In this document: in pieces, positions 9,152 through 19,760 of the stretch
How the letters are laid out: each line of letters starts with the position of its first letter
How positions within the stretch are numbered: position 1 is the first letter of the stretch
Assembly (NCBI GenBank): GCA_040143965.1
Contig: JASJQH010006995.1
Span: forward strand, 1-27,757
Direction: 5' to 3'
DNA from: Basidiobolus ranarum
Lineage: Eukaryota; Basidiobolomycota; Basidiobolomycetes; Basidiobolales
DNA length: 27,757 bases
The notes under the pieces: model-generated
Database searches by the model: none
The model's input: the letters and a program-made list of their open reading frames with translations, nothing else
Told to the model about the DNA's origin: nothing
Translations under genes and position numbers: made by a program

Positions 9152-10691
9152 GCTTGTGGCACTGAGATTTCAACTATGAAATTATGAAATATAGGATTTG
9201 ACTTCTTACTATATACTTTAAAGAAAGAGCAAGCAATTTGTAGAGATCTTAATGAAGAAATGTGATATTGAATAAGCACTATTAGTAGAGGGATCAGGCA
9301 GGTACACGTACGGTTATTTTTCAAAGTTATCGAAGTAAGGGTAGGCTCGCATTTCTTATTTCAATATGATTGTCACTAAACGCCAACCGGGAAGCTAGCC
9401 CGTGATAGTCAGATGAATTTAGTGACAAAAAACAAAGCAAACTATTTTGACGTTGATTTTCAAGCACCTATAAAAAGCATTATCAATCCCTTAACTGATT
9501 TAAGAAACATTAATGTTCGGGGGCTATTGGCTCTTGTAGAGACAACAAGTGATATAGACCAATATTGAAAGGGGATTTTCAGTAGTATGATGTATGTTTC
9601 ATAACTGGCACAAACCATCTTCGCTGTGGTAAGCAGTGACGAGATATACTGGTGACCTTTTCGGACAAAGGTGGTTGATTCGTGCCATCATCAGTTTGTA
9701 TGTTTTCTCCAACTGAACAATTGATTTGCGTTCAATTGAAATGGTGGATTCATCTATATTCTTCAGCTAGGAATCCAAGATATCAATGCAAGAATGTACA
9801 CTACCAAAAGGGGCATTAATCCGAAGCCCTCTGGGCGCTATTTTTTGGGCATCAAGTAAACATTGATAATCGTTTGAGACAGAGGATCAGAATATGCTCT
9901 GTTTGTTGGCCCTGAACTAAAATATGCGATCGAAATTTGTAGTCGAGATAAATCCATCTGAGATGATAAGACAAGGATAGATAAGGCCTAAACATAGCGA
10001 TACCGAGTTATACGTCTACCTTCATGGCCTTAGAAGCTTTCACGTATTAGCTGACCACCCTTAGCTATACTGATAAGATAAAGCTTGAGTAAAGATTGGA
10101 CGTTCCTTCTAAATGATTATCTGAGTAGACTATAAAAGATACATAGATAACTATGGTCAGAGTAAAATTAACCAAGCTGGTTCATATCGTTTTCTGAAGA
10201 ATGTATGCTAATACAAGTGCTCGCTGGCTGAAGAGGTTCGCTATTTCCCACTCAAAATGGGCGCCAACGGATTTCATCATTAGCCTTATCAGAAGTTAAA
10301 TTTATAGTACCGTTTAGAGAGAGAGAAACTCCAAATCAACACTAACAATAAATTCGATATCAAAGATCTATAGTACATTGCAACTACGAACACACCAAAG
10401 CTTGATAATACCCATTTACGAATTAGTGCCAAAAGTACTTATACTGGATAGAAGTAACTAGTCATGAGGAACATGCTTTGTGTCGGTATTAGGGTAGTAT
10501 AAGTTTATACATGGAAGCATAGTTTACAATCTAACACATCATTCGTCTAATTTGCTATAGTTGGCGTAGTATACTTCCTCTGAACAAATGGTATAGCCGC
10601 TTTGCTTTTTGGAGCTCAACACATCCACGGAAGTCACTGGTAGGTACTACCATAATATGACAAGTTCCATATCTCATGTTCAGATTTATAG
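9152..10691. other. Gene-poor stretch with a GATA-box cluster
   Basis: About 1.5 kb without a supported gene. It holds the promoter of the Ste50-like gene near its left edge. Further right it has four HGATAR-type sites (9965-9970, 9980-9985, 10072-10077, 10285-10290 inverted) plus GATAAA at 10077, and a TATAAAAG at 10131-10138. Short frames such as 10201-10299 (32 codons) have no recognisable family. No repeats, tRNA genes or transposon ends were seen by eye. Confidence 0.45.
10131..10138 (+). promoter_or_regulatory. Possible TATA box downstream of GATA sites
   Basis: A TATAAAAG match follows the run of GATAAG/GATAAA sites at 9965-10082 on the same strand. It could drive a forward transcript toward the ORF ending at 10907. 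No start codon and exon chain that keeps frame could be found, so the promoter call is tentative. Confidence 0.25.
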
Positions 10692-10907
10692 TGGATTGTT
10701 CCATTAGGAAAAGCTGAACAGTTCTTGAGAGCCTTCAGTAATAAAGGAGGTGATGAGTGTCAATTGCTTTCAAATGGTGCCATTCATTATTGTATGAAAT
10801 ATCTAGCCTTGAAGATTGATAATAGCGAAAGTATCAACGTAGTGTACGATATTTGGCAGGTACCTCACACAGATATCAGTGCTCAATCAACCTTCGAATT
10901 AGAATAA
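10692..10907 (+). CDS. Unrecognised ORF, possibly a terminal exon
   Basis: An open frame runs from just after a TTTATAG acceptor-like site to TAA at 10905-10907 (about 71 codons): WIVPLGKAEQFLRAFSNKGG, then residues including GAIHYCMKYLALKID and a tail ending STFELE. It has no ATG at its left end, so it would need an upstream exon. A frame at 10562-10649 ending at a GTAGGT donor would join in phase, but that frame has no start codon either. The composition looks protein-like. I do not recognise the family; a faint resemblance to the C-terminal part of Tom20 was considered but is too weak to claim. It may be a real small gene, a relic or noise. Confidence 0.25.
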   Translation, partial: WIVPLGKAEQFLRAFSNKGGDECQLLSNGAIHYCMKYLALKIDNSESINVVYDIWQVPHTDISAQSTFELE

Positions 10908-11149
10908 AAACTGCTTTATCAATCATCAATCAAACAAACACAGTTTAATGATAATTCTCATGACAATCCATACTGTAGTCATGAGTGAGACGTAGCTATA
11001 CTATGTGAAATGATGAGAGCCGAGATATTCATTGATTTTAATTACATACAAGCAGCAATTAACAGCAAAGGAAAAATGCCGCAGAAAAACTATTGAACTT
11101 CGCTGGCAAAGTATATATGCGCATGTATCTAGAGTCAAAGGGTATGATG

Positions 11150-12997
11150 CTACATCACCAAGCAAGTTTTGCCAGAATCACTCTTAATCGATTCGTCCTC
11201 AATTTTACTTAATTGTTCAAGAGCATCCGATGCCAAAGTGCCACCTAGCTTTGAAGTTTCAGTCAGATATTCTCTGGCTAATTCCAAATCTTGGGGAATT
11301 CCGTTCCCTTCAAGATACATCACACCAAGGTTATACTAAAAGTTGGAATAGATGATGAGACATAAGTAAAGAGCGAACATATGCAGGTAAATTATGCAAC
11401 GAAATCTGAATTTGGAAACAATTGACTAATAGTAGAATATATAGTTATACCAAGGCTAACGGAAACTTCTGAGCAGCAGCCATCTTCCAGTACTCTGCGG
11501 CAAGGATAAGGTTTTTTTCTACACCGGTTCCTCCGAAATAATATTGACCTACATTGTACTGGGCCTCAGCGATACCTGTCGGTACAGATTAAGCTCTGCG
11601 GTTCTAAATTTTGGAAGATAAAAGGGAGAAATACCTTTGACGGCAGCCTTCTCGTAGCATTCAAAGGCTTTCTCGAAATCTGGCTGACTGCCAGCTGTTA
11701 GAGAATCCTGACCAATTGAGTAATAATAGCCAAGGTAAAAGTTAGATTGCGCGTTTCCTAATCATAAATTGACAAAGTGCGAAGTTAGTAAATATTACTT
11801 TTGAGGAAAACACTCATAGTACAGTCTGCACTACCTTTCTCGGCAGCCTTTTGAAAATACATTAATGCTTTGGGAATATCTTGTTCTACATACTGCCCTA
11901 ACCTATATATATCCGCTTGAGATAGTGGTGTAAACCCATCGAGAATGTGTCAATGTCTGAATTGTTGAAGTGGAGGTGCTTTTAAATGATTTACCTATCT
12001 TGGCATAAGCAGTGTCTAAGCCATTCTTCCCTGCAAGTTCAAAAAGCTCCAAGGCAGATTTTATATCTTTCTCGGTCTGAACGAGAATTGATGCATAGTT
12101 GTATTGTGCATGAGGGTGTCCTTTGACAGCAAGGCGCTTGAAGATCGCCGTAGCGCTTTGCACATCACGTTGTACACCGGGAAAGCCTAAAATATAATTC
12201 ACCAATTCGCCTCTATTAGAAAAAAACTACTGGAGTTGCTTTTTCGTACCGGATGCATACAAGTTTGTACATACCCTTTAACAGAAGACTAGCATAGGTA
12301 TAAGCAGCAGTATCGTCACCAAGCTCCATGGCCAACTCGAACAACTTTAGCGCGACACTACTGGCATCTTGAGTAACGTGGTCCTTGAGTACTAACTCCC
12401 CAAGATATATAAGACTAAATTGAACCTTTACCTCGTGAATGCTGCAAAATCGCATTTGCTAGATTTGTCAATTCCGCCACGTTGTCACTAGGAAAAACTG
12501 GAGGAAAAATAAATAACCACAATAAATTTCAGGTGAGCATTGGTCGGAATATTTTGAACATACATTTTTGAATTTTCGGTTTTGTCTCTTCTATGGGAAG
12601 GTTTTCCAAAACTACCTTCAAAATCTCCCGTTGTTCTACTATTGGAAGATTTAATTTGTTTTTTTCCTTTAACATTTTGAGAATTTCTGGTGAAGGTATA
12701 ACCTCCTCAACAGTTAAAGGGGCTTTCTCGCTTTCGGTATTTTCTTCGGGAACAGAGGTTTGAACAACAGTCTCCTGTCTAAGATAACTTTTAAATAACG
12801 GATTTGTATTTTAGATATATCATCTCATATGACTAATACTTCTCAAAGGTAGCAAAAATCCCGCCCATAGCTTGTTCATTTTTATTTGAGGTCCATACGC
12901 CGTGACGGAAATGCCTTTGTGATGTTTGACTAACGCGGTTAGATATAGCTGGAATAGGCTTTACTAAGCCTCTGGTGTTATATAAAAGACGGGACAT
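11150..12997 (-). CDS. Sel1-repeat protein with presequence-like N-terminus and C-terminal CLVM
   Basis: Nine reverse-strand exons: 12840-12997, 12564-12778, 12432-12497, 12275-12367, 11995-12186, 11835-11915, 11635-11757, 11451-11575, 11150-11335; 412 residues, all phases closing. The first 35 residues (MSRLLYNTRGLVKPIPAISN, then RVSQTSQRHFRHGVW) are basic, Ser/Thr-rich and free of acid, like a mitochondrial presequence. A charged linker follows. From about residue 145 to 385 come roughly six Sel1-like repeats, with typical cores such as HPHAQYNYASILV, ALMYFQKAAEKGNAQSNFYL, AFECYEKAAVKGIAEAQYNV and YNLGVMYLEGNGIPQDLELA. Sel1 repeats form alpha-solenoids that scaffold other proteins. The C-terminus is KTCLVM, a match to a farnesylation CAAX box. 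An in-frame ATG at 13069 would add 24 residues; the 12997 start was preferred because it exposes the presequence-like end. Partner and pathway are unknown. Confidence 0.82.
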
Positions 12998-13636
12998 ATG
13001 TAACTTTATCCAAGCTATTTCGTCACGAGTTAGGGTTATGTGAATAAATTTTAAAATGATATCTATCAATGGATATGAAGATTTATTGTTTGAAATCCAC
13101 CCTAAAAATTTATTAAGGGCAGTTTTATATCACGATTGTTCTACTCGTCTTCACTTCGAATCATAGTATCTATTAGCTAAATTATCAATAGAAGTTTAGA
13201 TAGAAATGTCATTAAGTTTTTGGTCTGTCTGTGATAGTATTCCATAGGGTAAAAGGGCGGGAAACCTGTAAATATTGAGATGAATGGAATATTACATGGC
13301 TGAGAAGAGTCATAATAGTGACAGGTAACGTAGAAACGAGTATTAAAAAGAATGGAAGATAAACTGAGTCAAGTTAAGAAGTCGAAGAATTGAAGAGTCA
13401 AGGAAAAATCCACTAAAAAACGAGATAATGGTAAACGTTTTCCCCTCCGTGGTACACACTACCAGAGTTTATCGGGAGGAGGGATCCGTTAGCCGCCACT
13501 CCACGCATTGAAACGTCGAAATAAATTAAAGAAATACGTAGCGAGGAAGATATAGCTAAATGAGCGAGAACTAATGATAAAATCACAGGTAGCAAGTAAC
13601 GCAGAATGTAACAAACGAATAAAGCTACAGCTTCAT
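12998..13636. other. Intergenic: promoter of the Sel1-repeat gene and 3' end of the LIM-RhoGAP gene
   Basis: Both flanking genes run leftward. About 640 bases hold the Sel1 gene's upstream region and the RhoGAP 3' region. The 60-codon reverse frame at 13413-13595 has no family features and no supporting context. Nothing else was recognised. Confidence 0.45.
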
Positions 13637-16600
13637 CTACCGAAGCTCTTTACTAGTATGGGATATTGGAGCTGCTGGTGCGGAGGAACTAGAGAAAGCT
13701 CGGTCCAATGCCAGGCCATTTAAATTAGGTCTTCTTAGTTTTACGTAATTTTCACATCTTCGAAGAAGATCTTTTGAAGAAAGGCTACCGGTCCCCTCGA
13801 TCAAACCTTGCTCTTCCAAGATATCTGCGATAATTGAGGGAATCTGATAACGACAAAATATCAGCCATGAATTATTTACTCAAGGCGATAACAACATCAC
13901 GTACCTGCCACATCTCATCTTGATACTTTAGCAAGGCATATACCGTCTCAATAGATAAAAAAGATTCATCTTTCACAGGATCTTTAGAATTGGTATAGAG
14001 GATGTTTGGAGCTACCACGGTAGCTAAATTTGCCAAGTCCATTTTACTGCCAGCATCTTCGCCGACATGTGAAAACCCAGAAACCCATCTTAAGAAAATG
14101 AACAGGGCTTCCATAGTATCACGATGGGGCTTTGGCATCAGACAGCAAGCTAAGTGAATGGCTTTTCTTCTATCTTGCTCATTAGGTAGTTCTGAGATTT
14201 AAAAGATGTGAATATTGTGCCAATCAACACAACAAACAAGGAATATTTACTTTGGGCTGATACGAACAGCTTTTGCAACTTAAATGTGAGTAGAGGATCT
14301 GGCAATTCACGAAAATATTTCTTCAATAATGCAGCAATTTGGATAGCATTATCTTTAGATAAATCGATATCCAAAGGGGCTCTATCAATGGTCTCAGAAA
14401 GCTCACGAAGCCTTCTAATATTTCCGTTCTTTCTAAAAATACCTTCGACAGTCATATCTAGAGAAGATGAAAGACATTTAGTGAAAGGCAAATTCAAAAG
14501 AATACAGTAAAGAACACAATTACCCATTTCACTCAATGCCCTAATACTCTTTTCGATAAAAGCTGGAATTCGAATACGGCCAGGGACCACACCAAGGTCA
14601 GAATCGACACCATGCTTCTCAATAAGTTGCTCAAGACTGACCCCAAATGTACCATCCACTGAATAAACAATAAGTATTATAATAATGCTCTTAACAAATG
14701 AAATATATCAATCTTAATTACCTTTGACCTTTCCTTGCTTCTTGTTTTGCTTCAACCCTGTCTTAAACCGATCCCATATAGTAACTTTTCTTGTATCAAC
14801 TAAACAGAGTAAATCTTCAAAGCTAATGTACTTTTCCAAGAGGGGTGCTAAATTAACTACAGCTAAATATTTCACAATAAATGCTTCCAGTTCGGAAAGC
14901 TCGGAGAGATATCGCTTTTGACCACCAATAGACAGTGGTTGAGAAGGTGTAAAAGGCCTATTGTGACCTTCAGACAACGGTCGTTCAATTTCAGCGTCAG
15001 ATTTGACATACTTTTGGGTTAATGTGGGGTATTCACCAGCGTTAATTTGTTCAACTTTAGGTGACTTGACCACCTTTATCTCATTATCCTTATCTATGAA
15101 AAGGTTAACAGGAGAATGGATAGAACTGGTGTGCTGATGATGCTCTACTACAGTCTGTCTTCTGGCATGGGTCATAGATTCAGTTAATTTACGATCAACT
15201 CTACGACTAGGAATTTGTTTGATAGCCTCATCATCATTATGTACAGGGCTAGATGGCTCGTCTTGATCATCAGATGTATCTGATAAATTGTTTTTTCTAT
15301 CAGAAATAGCAGAAGATGCCGCTAGAGTGTTTTCTAAACTTAAAGTCAATCACTATTCAAGAGAAGTGACATAGATAGATAAGTCATACCGTCAACATTC
15401 AGTAGAGTGTAAAGTCGCTTGAGAGCGACGCGAAGTAGAAAAGCGTATTGCTCCAATTGAGTGACATAACGAAACCCATGGCCACGCGCACTTTTTTTAG
15501 AACAATTTGGGCAATATATCAATGAATGCTTCTCATCGAAAGTTGCCTCCTGATATCGCTCTTGTAGTGAAACAGAGCATCGAGTACACTTAAAACATTC
15601 AGTGTGCCAACGGTACGCCTCATATTGAATACATTGACCCTCTATAGTGGTTCGGCATCCAAAGCAAAGATCGGACGTAATCTCACTAACTCGGATATAC
15701 GGTCTTCTTGTAGCGGTGTCATTCTCACCGAATTCAACTAGTTTATTTAAAAAGGCGTATATAGCAGTTGCACTACCATACCGGTTTTCCTATATTGATT
15801 ACTTTGTTAGTTATCGTTAAATCATGAGTCTACTAAATATAGGCCACATACCAGCTTCAGCGCAGCGGTTAATGCAATTCTGATAAGAACTTTAAGGTAA
15901 TGTGCTAATCCAGCAACCAGCGTTAACAGTTCCTGTGTAATCCCCATTCTTCGCACACCTGATTCTTGGGTATGTGAAAGTAATGAAAAAAAACTGACAA
16001 TCTTTTTGCAAAGTAGTTTAGGTTCCTTTGAGTGCTCCATCTCTATAATAATATTCATGATTAGCATGATCGATCTACGAAGATATAAAATTTACTTTAG
16101 TAAACCTGTGCGATCATCGTAGCGAGCAAGTTGCTCCTCCAAATCATCAACAGCTGAGAATAAAATCTCGACGTGATTGATAAAATTCTCTGCCATTTTA
16201 ACACCTTCCAAGTATTCGCCATTAGATACATGCAACAACATGTCGGAAATACAAGCGGCAGAGGATTCTTCGAAAGCTGATAGGATGGTCCATATTTGAT
16301 ATACTTTGTCCTCCATTCGTCGTTGGTCATATTTAAGTTGTTCTGTAGCATGGGATTTAGAGTCAACTAGTACGAAAATGAGTGCTTGTGTCAGTTGTGT
16401 CTTGAAAAACAACACATCACTGGTACTATATAATACTCACCGATCTCGTCGTGCTCATCCACGCTAATATCTATACTCATGGCAAGTTTCACATTCCAGA
16501 ACTAATCGAAAGATCATATTAGAAATGCGAATATGACACGATTAAGTACAATTTACCTTGTGAATCATATAGCACTCAGGATGCCAATGTTCATTGATCC

Positions 16601-17368
16601 CATTCCGGTTTAATTCGACAAATTGTTTTAAAATGGCAGTTTGGCATCCACAACAACGTACGGCGAATAGAACAGAATAATGATAGTGGCAGTATACTTT
16701 CCCTTCATTTTCATAATACGAGTCTTGAGGACCGAAGACAGTTGGACACACAGAGCAAGTGAAATGCTCTACATGATAACGTTTGTCTAATGCTGTGATG
16801 TACGAACCATATAATATTCCCTCGCATGCTTTACATATTAGATTTAACCTGCGGTAATAATCCTTTTCACATATAGGGTATTGCCTCCCATCTTCTCCTA
16901 CAACTGGAAAGAATTTAGCTGCTACACTTTGATCGCAATCCTAGCATAAGGAGTAAGTGATGTGTTTAATCGGTTATTCAGTAAATTCGTGTATCCAGCG
17001 AAGAATTAAGTATTAGTTGAATGACCCTTATCTATAGTATAGAAGACGAGGGAAGCTATTCATATTGCAAGCTCCAAGAAAACAAGTAAAACACAAAATA
17101 AATTGATTGATATGTTTCTTACCAAACAGCGAAAACACGATAGATGATAAGTTCCGTTTAAAGCACGTACAAATTGCCCTGTCATTAGCACCTCACATTT
17201 GGAACAAGTTTGGCTAATTCCATTACCAGCCTCTACTTTCTTGACCAATTCTTGCTGAATTACACTATTCTGTGAATCGCTGAGGGGGAGATGTAGAGAG
17301 TTATTCTCAAGTTCAGTGATAGACCCATCAGTTGGATTGCTGGTAGAGTTACTCTCAGGAATGTCCAT
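13637..17368 (-). CDS. LRG1: LIM-domain Rho GTPase-activating protein of the Lrg1 / Rga1 type
   Basis: Eleven reverse-strand exons: 17123-17368, 16557-16940, 16441-16501, 16106-16366, 15852-16042, 15390-15789, 14722-15333, 14524-14658, 14251-14457, 13905-14191, 13637-13843; 996 residues (yeast Lrg1 has about 1017). LIM1 lies at about 55-109 (CSKC..H..C..C), LIM2 at 118-170 (CKAC; HYHYSVLF), a partial LIM3 at 178-205 (CCGCQ; WHPEC), then a helical region. A separate LIM4 lies at about 423-477 (LCFGC; WHTECFKC; YCPNC). A low-complexity Ser/Asp-rich part follows, then a RhoGAP domain from about 720 (VDGTFGVSLEQLIEKHG; EGIFRKNGNIRRLREL with the arginine finger near residue 772; KKYFRELPDPLLT; KMDLANLATVVAPNIL). 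In yeasts this family switches off Rho1 and so restrains beta-1,3-glucan synthesis and cell-integrity signalling. The exon 4 donor (GTTTAC) is unusual but is the only phase-correct choice found. Confidence 0.92.
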
Positions 17369-18597
17369 GTGTGTAATATAGAATGGACCTGCTCAAACTA
17401 GAGGCTTGCCACACAAAGGAAAGGTACTTTTGTTGACGCTTTACGAATCTCTGTAAGGATAACTGAAACAAATAGTATTGAAAAACACGAAATTCAGGAG
17501 AACAACAACGATTCTAGTTTGCAGAATGAGCAGCCATTAGATCTATTTCATTTGTCTAGGTATATGCTGTTAAATCTCACCACTACTTGATTGGCCCCCA
17601 CCTCCATTTTGAATTCTATCCCCGGTGACCGCATCTTGGTCCAAGTATCACTTTGAGTTTATAAGAAATATACTATTTTGAAATTCAACCTAAAATGGAA
17701 TTGCCGCCATTATTAACTGCATTGGTGAGAATGCTGATCATAAAAAAGCCGAGTAGAGGGATGTCTTGGAATTATTATGAATATATTCGTACCACATCAG
17801 ATAGAATGAAATATATTGCATCTCATGCTCTTGAGCATCTTGCGCCATGTGAGACTGGCTAAAAATAGAGTGTATATATATACCCTATGGTTTGAATGGA
17901 TCTTCACCTTGTAGCATGGATGAGACTGAGACGCGAAAATACTTGTAACCAACCACGCAGTCCCTCTTTGTGCAAGTAGCCACATAGCTTCCACCAGACA
18001 TGAAAGCGTCCATACCATGCGCCTTCTATTTCACAGCTAATGTAAGAATCCTTGAAGAAGACCCATGCAACGCGTTCTAGCTTACCCACGCGGTCAAGCT
18101 GCACAGCTGTGTGATATCTAGAGTCAAATGATGCCTAGATTGAAGACGGTATTGGGTGACGTTACTGAACAAATCTGTGGCCAATTTATTGCTGGCCTGT
18201 TTCAGATCCCTATTTTATATATTAGAACAAATTATGGCTCTTTTTGAATCCCAATTATTGGTGCATGGTATCGCGCTACTATCCTTATGGTGACTTCGAG
18301 TGGCCGGATGACTGAGCATTGTACACACCCTGATGATCTGCCTCAAGCAGGCATTCCAGTATTTCCTAGTGTTGTTGTTTGAGAAACTGGTCACGTGATA
18401 AGTGTATGCGCAGCCTGTTGAGGTTTTGGGATTATAAAAACTCGGAGTAATGGATAAAATGGCCTACCTCCACCTAGATCGTAATAGCTCACCCTACTGG
18501 ATAGCTTAAATTAGCGGAGATGTCAGCATGTTGCTATCTCGAGTAACAATCTTGCAGCTGTGGTTTATCAACTTCTCATTTATATTCCAGAAATACC
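17369..18597. other. Intergenic left part, upstream of the LIM-RhoGAP gene
   Basis: About 1.2 kb without a supported gene. The first few hundred bases should contain the LRG1 promoter. Overlapping reverse frames at 17797-18018 and 17904-18104 (73 and 66 codons) have no recognisable family and conflict with each other. A TATA microsatellite lies near 17873-17882, and a 6-base-arm hairpin (ATGCTC TT GAGCAT) lies at about 17825-17838. Confidence 0.4.
18391..18439 (+). promoter_or_regulatory. CACGTG box followed by a TATA box
   Basis: The palindrome TCACGTGA at 18391-18398 contains the E-box CACGTG bound by bHLH factors (Cbf1 type in yeasts). TATAAAA lies at 18433-18439, about 35 bases downstream. 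The spacing and order suit a forward promoter. No intact forward gene follows; decayed coding-like sequence begins near 18.89 kb, so this could be the promoter of a gene now lost. Chance occurrence is also possible. Confidence 0.3.
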
Positions 18598-18846
18598 TCA
18601 AGCCTTGATAGTAAATCTAGCACTCTGCTTCACTTGTTCTGTGTGGTACTTGAAACTCGCACCCTTCGTGTCGTTCGTTAAAAATTGAATTGCTGGACCA
18701 TCTTTATCGAAAGTATATTCCCATATCCCGACCACTTTTCCATAATTAAAATCAATATAACTTTTGATGCTGCATTTTAGGCTCGTTATCAAGTCGACCC
18801 TCTGGTTCTTCTCAGCTTCTTTTTTGAGCAGCTCCATCAGCCTCAT
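18598..18846 (-). CDS. Small ORF of unknown function
   Basis: This 82-codon reverse frame has a plausible protein composition: a charged helical start (MELLKKEAEKNQRVDLITSL) and a beta-like second half (GKVVGIWEYTFDKDGPAIQF, then residues including KGASFKYHTEQVKQ). It has no signal peptide or membrane segment. I do not recognise the family. It sits alone between the LRG1 and SKI3 upstream regions, next to decayed coding-like sequence on the other strand, so it may be a fragment of a longer lost gene. The start used is the first ATG after an in-frame stop. Confidence 0.3.
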   Translation of the reverse strand: MRLMELLKKEAEKNQRVDLITSLKCSIKSYIDFNYGKVVGIWEYTFDKDGPAIQFLTNDTKGASFKYHTEQVKQSARFTIKA

Positions 18847-18889
18847 AAGAAGCCTTTGACACTTTTTACAATATCTCTACAGCGATTGT

Positions 18890-19420
18890 ATCAATGTGAC
18901 TGCTTTTGATGCTTCTATCATTAACAGCCCGTATTCCCTCTGTAGATAATGATATTGCTCGTGCTTGTGGTCTCAAGAATTTCCAATGGTAAGACACAGC
19001 GGAGGCTTCTCCTGGAGTTCAGGGAATTTCTTTTGACATAGATTCTGACGACGTAGCCATCGTTGTTTGGTAAAACTGGCTTTATCAATGAAAGGGACAT
19101 TGGAAAGTAAAACGTGTCAAGGACATCGTTGATGTACCATTGGTGAATTTATGCTTGATTGCGTGACTGCTATTTCTCCGAACTTGGTATTTCCACTTAA
19201 TTTTTACTCAACCGTAGAACTGATGGCATTGTAAGAGTAGCCCTAATCCAGTTTTTTCATCCTTGCTGATGATAGCCGATTCTTTGATATAGTTGAGGTT
19301 AAGCCTGCTATTGAATTCAAAGAGATTTTCCTTTCCCATATGATCTCAAACTATCGTAACGTTCTGAATATTATCTCACAGGAAGGCTAAATAGGTGATT
19401 GAAAAGAAGCTCTGTGCAAA
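18890..19420 (+). pseudogene. Decayed coding-like sequence, family not recognised
   Basis: Several stretches translate to well-mixed, protein-like sequence on the forward strand but are interrupted and lie in more than one frame: NVTAFDASIINSPYSL (18893-18940), VDNDIARACGLKNFQW (18942-18989), GVQGISFDIDSDDVAIVVW (19014-19070) and DSRFFDIVEVKPAIEF with following residues (from 19271). No continuous frame or consistent intron set was found, so a relic is the best reading. Some breaks could still be unrecognised introns. The origin (host duplicate or transferred gene) is unknown. The right end merges into the SKI3 upstream region. Confidence 0.4.
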
Positions 19421-19760
19421 CCTATATTTAGATGGTTAAGATTTCACTTGGGATTTTTCCTCTAGCGAGTTGACTCAGTAAATCCACCTAACTACAATTG
19501 GTAACAAAGATTGTTTTATGCGTTGATTTCAGTCATCATCTTAATTCTATGTTCCTGCGCTAAAAAAGGTACTTAGTTGTCTGATTAATCTATCGAGATT
19601 ACAAATCTGATGTTAAATTCGTTATTTTATGATGATCTGAAATTCATACGCTTTCGTCATCCGTCTATCATTTCCAAGCAACATAAATTTTTTCTTAAGA
19701 AATTGTCAATTTAGAGTTCAATCATTAAATAGTGCTAGATACGATAGTTTGTATCTGTAA
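19421..19760. other. Upstream region of SKI3
   Basis: About 340 AT-rich bases directly before the SKI3 start. No TATA box or repeated motif was clearly seen and no ORF is supported. Confidence 0.4.

Noticed and set aside
13413-13595. 60-codon reverse frame between the Sel1-repeat and LIM-RhoGAP genes
   Set aside because: It has no family features and lies in the expected 3' region of the RhoGAP gene.
17477-17537. Search for CRISPR-like or tandem repeats and mobile-element ends in the gene-poor regions
   Set aside because: Only simple short repeats (TG, TA and GA runs) and small hairpins were found, with no paired terminal repeats or transposase, reverse transcriptase or integrase-like frame anywhere in the window.
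17797-18104. Two overlapping reverse frames of 73 and 66 codons
   Set aside because: They are mutually exclusive frames with no recognised family and no promoter or exon context; too weak to call.
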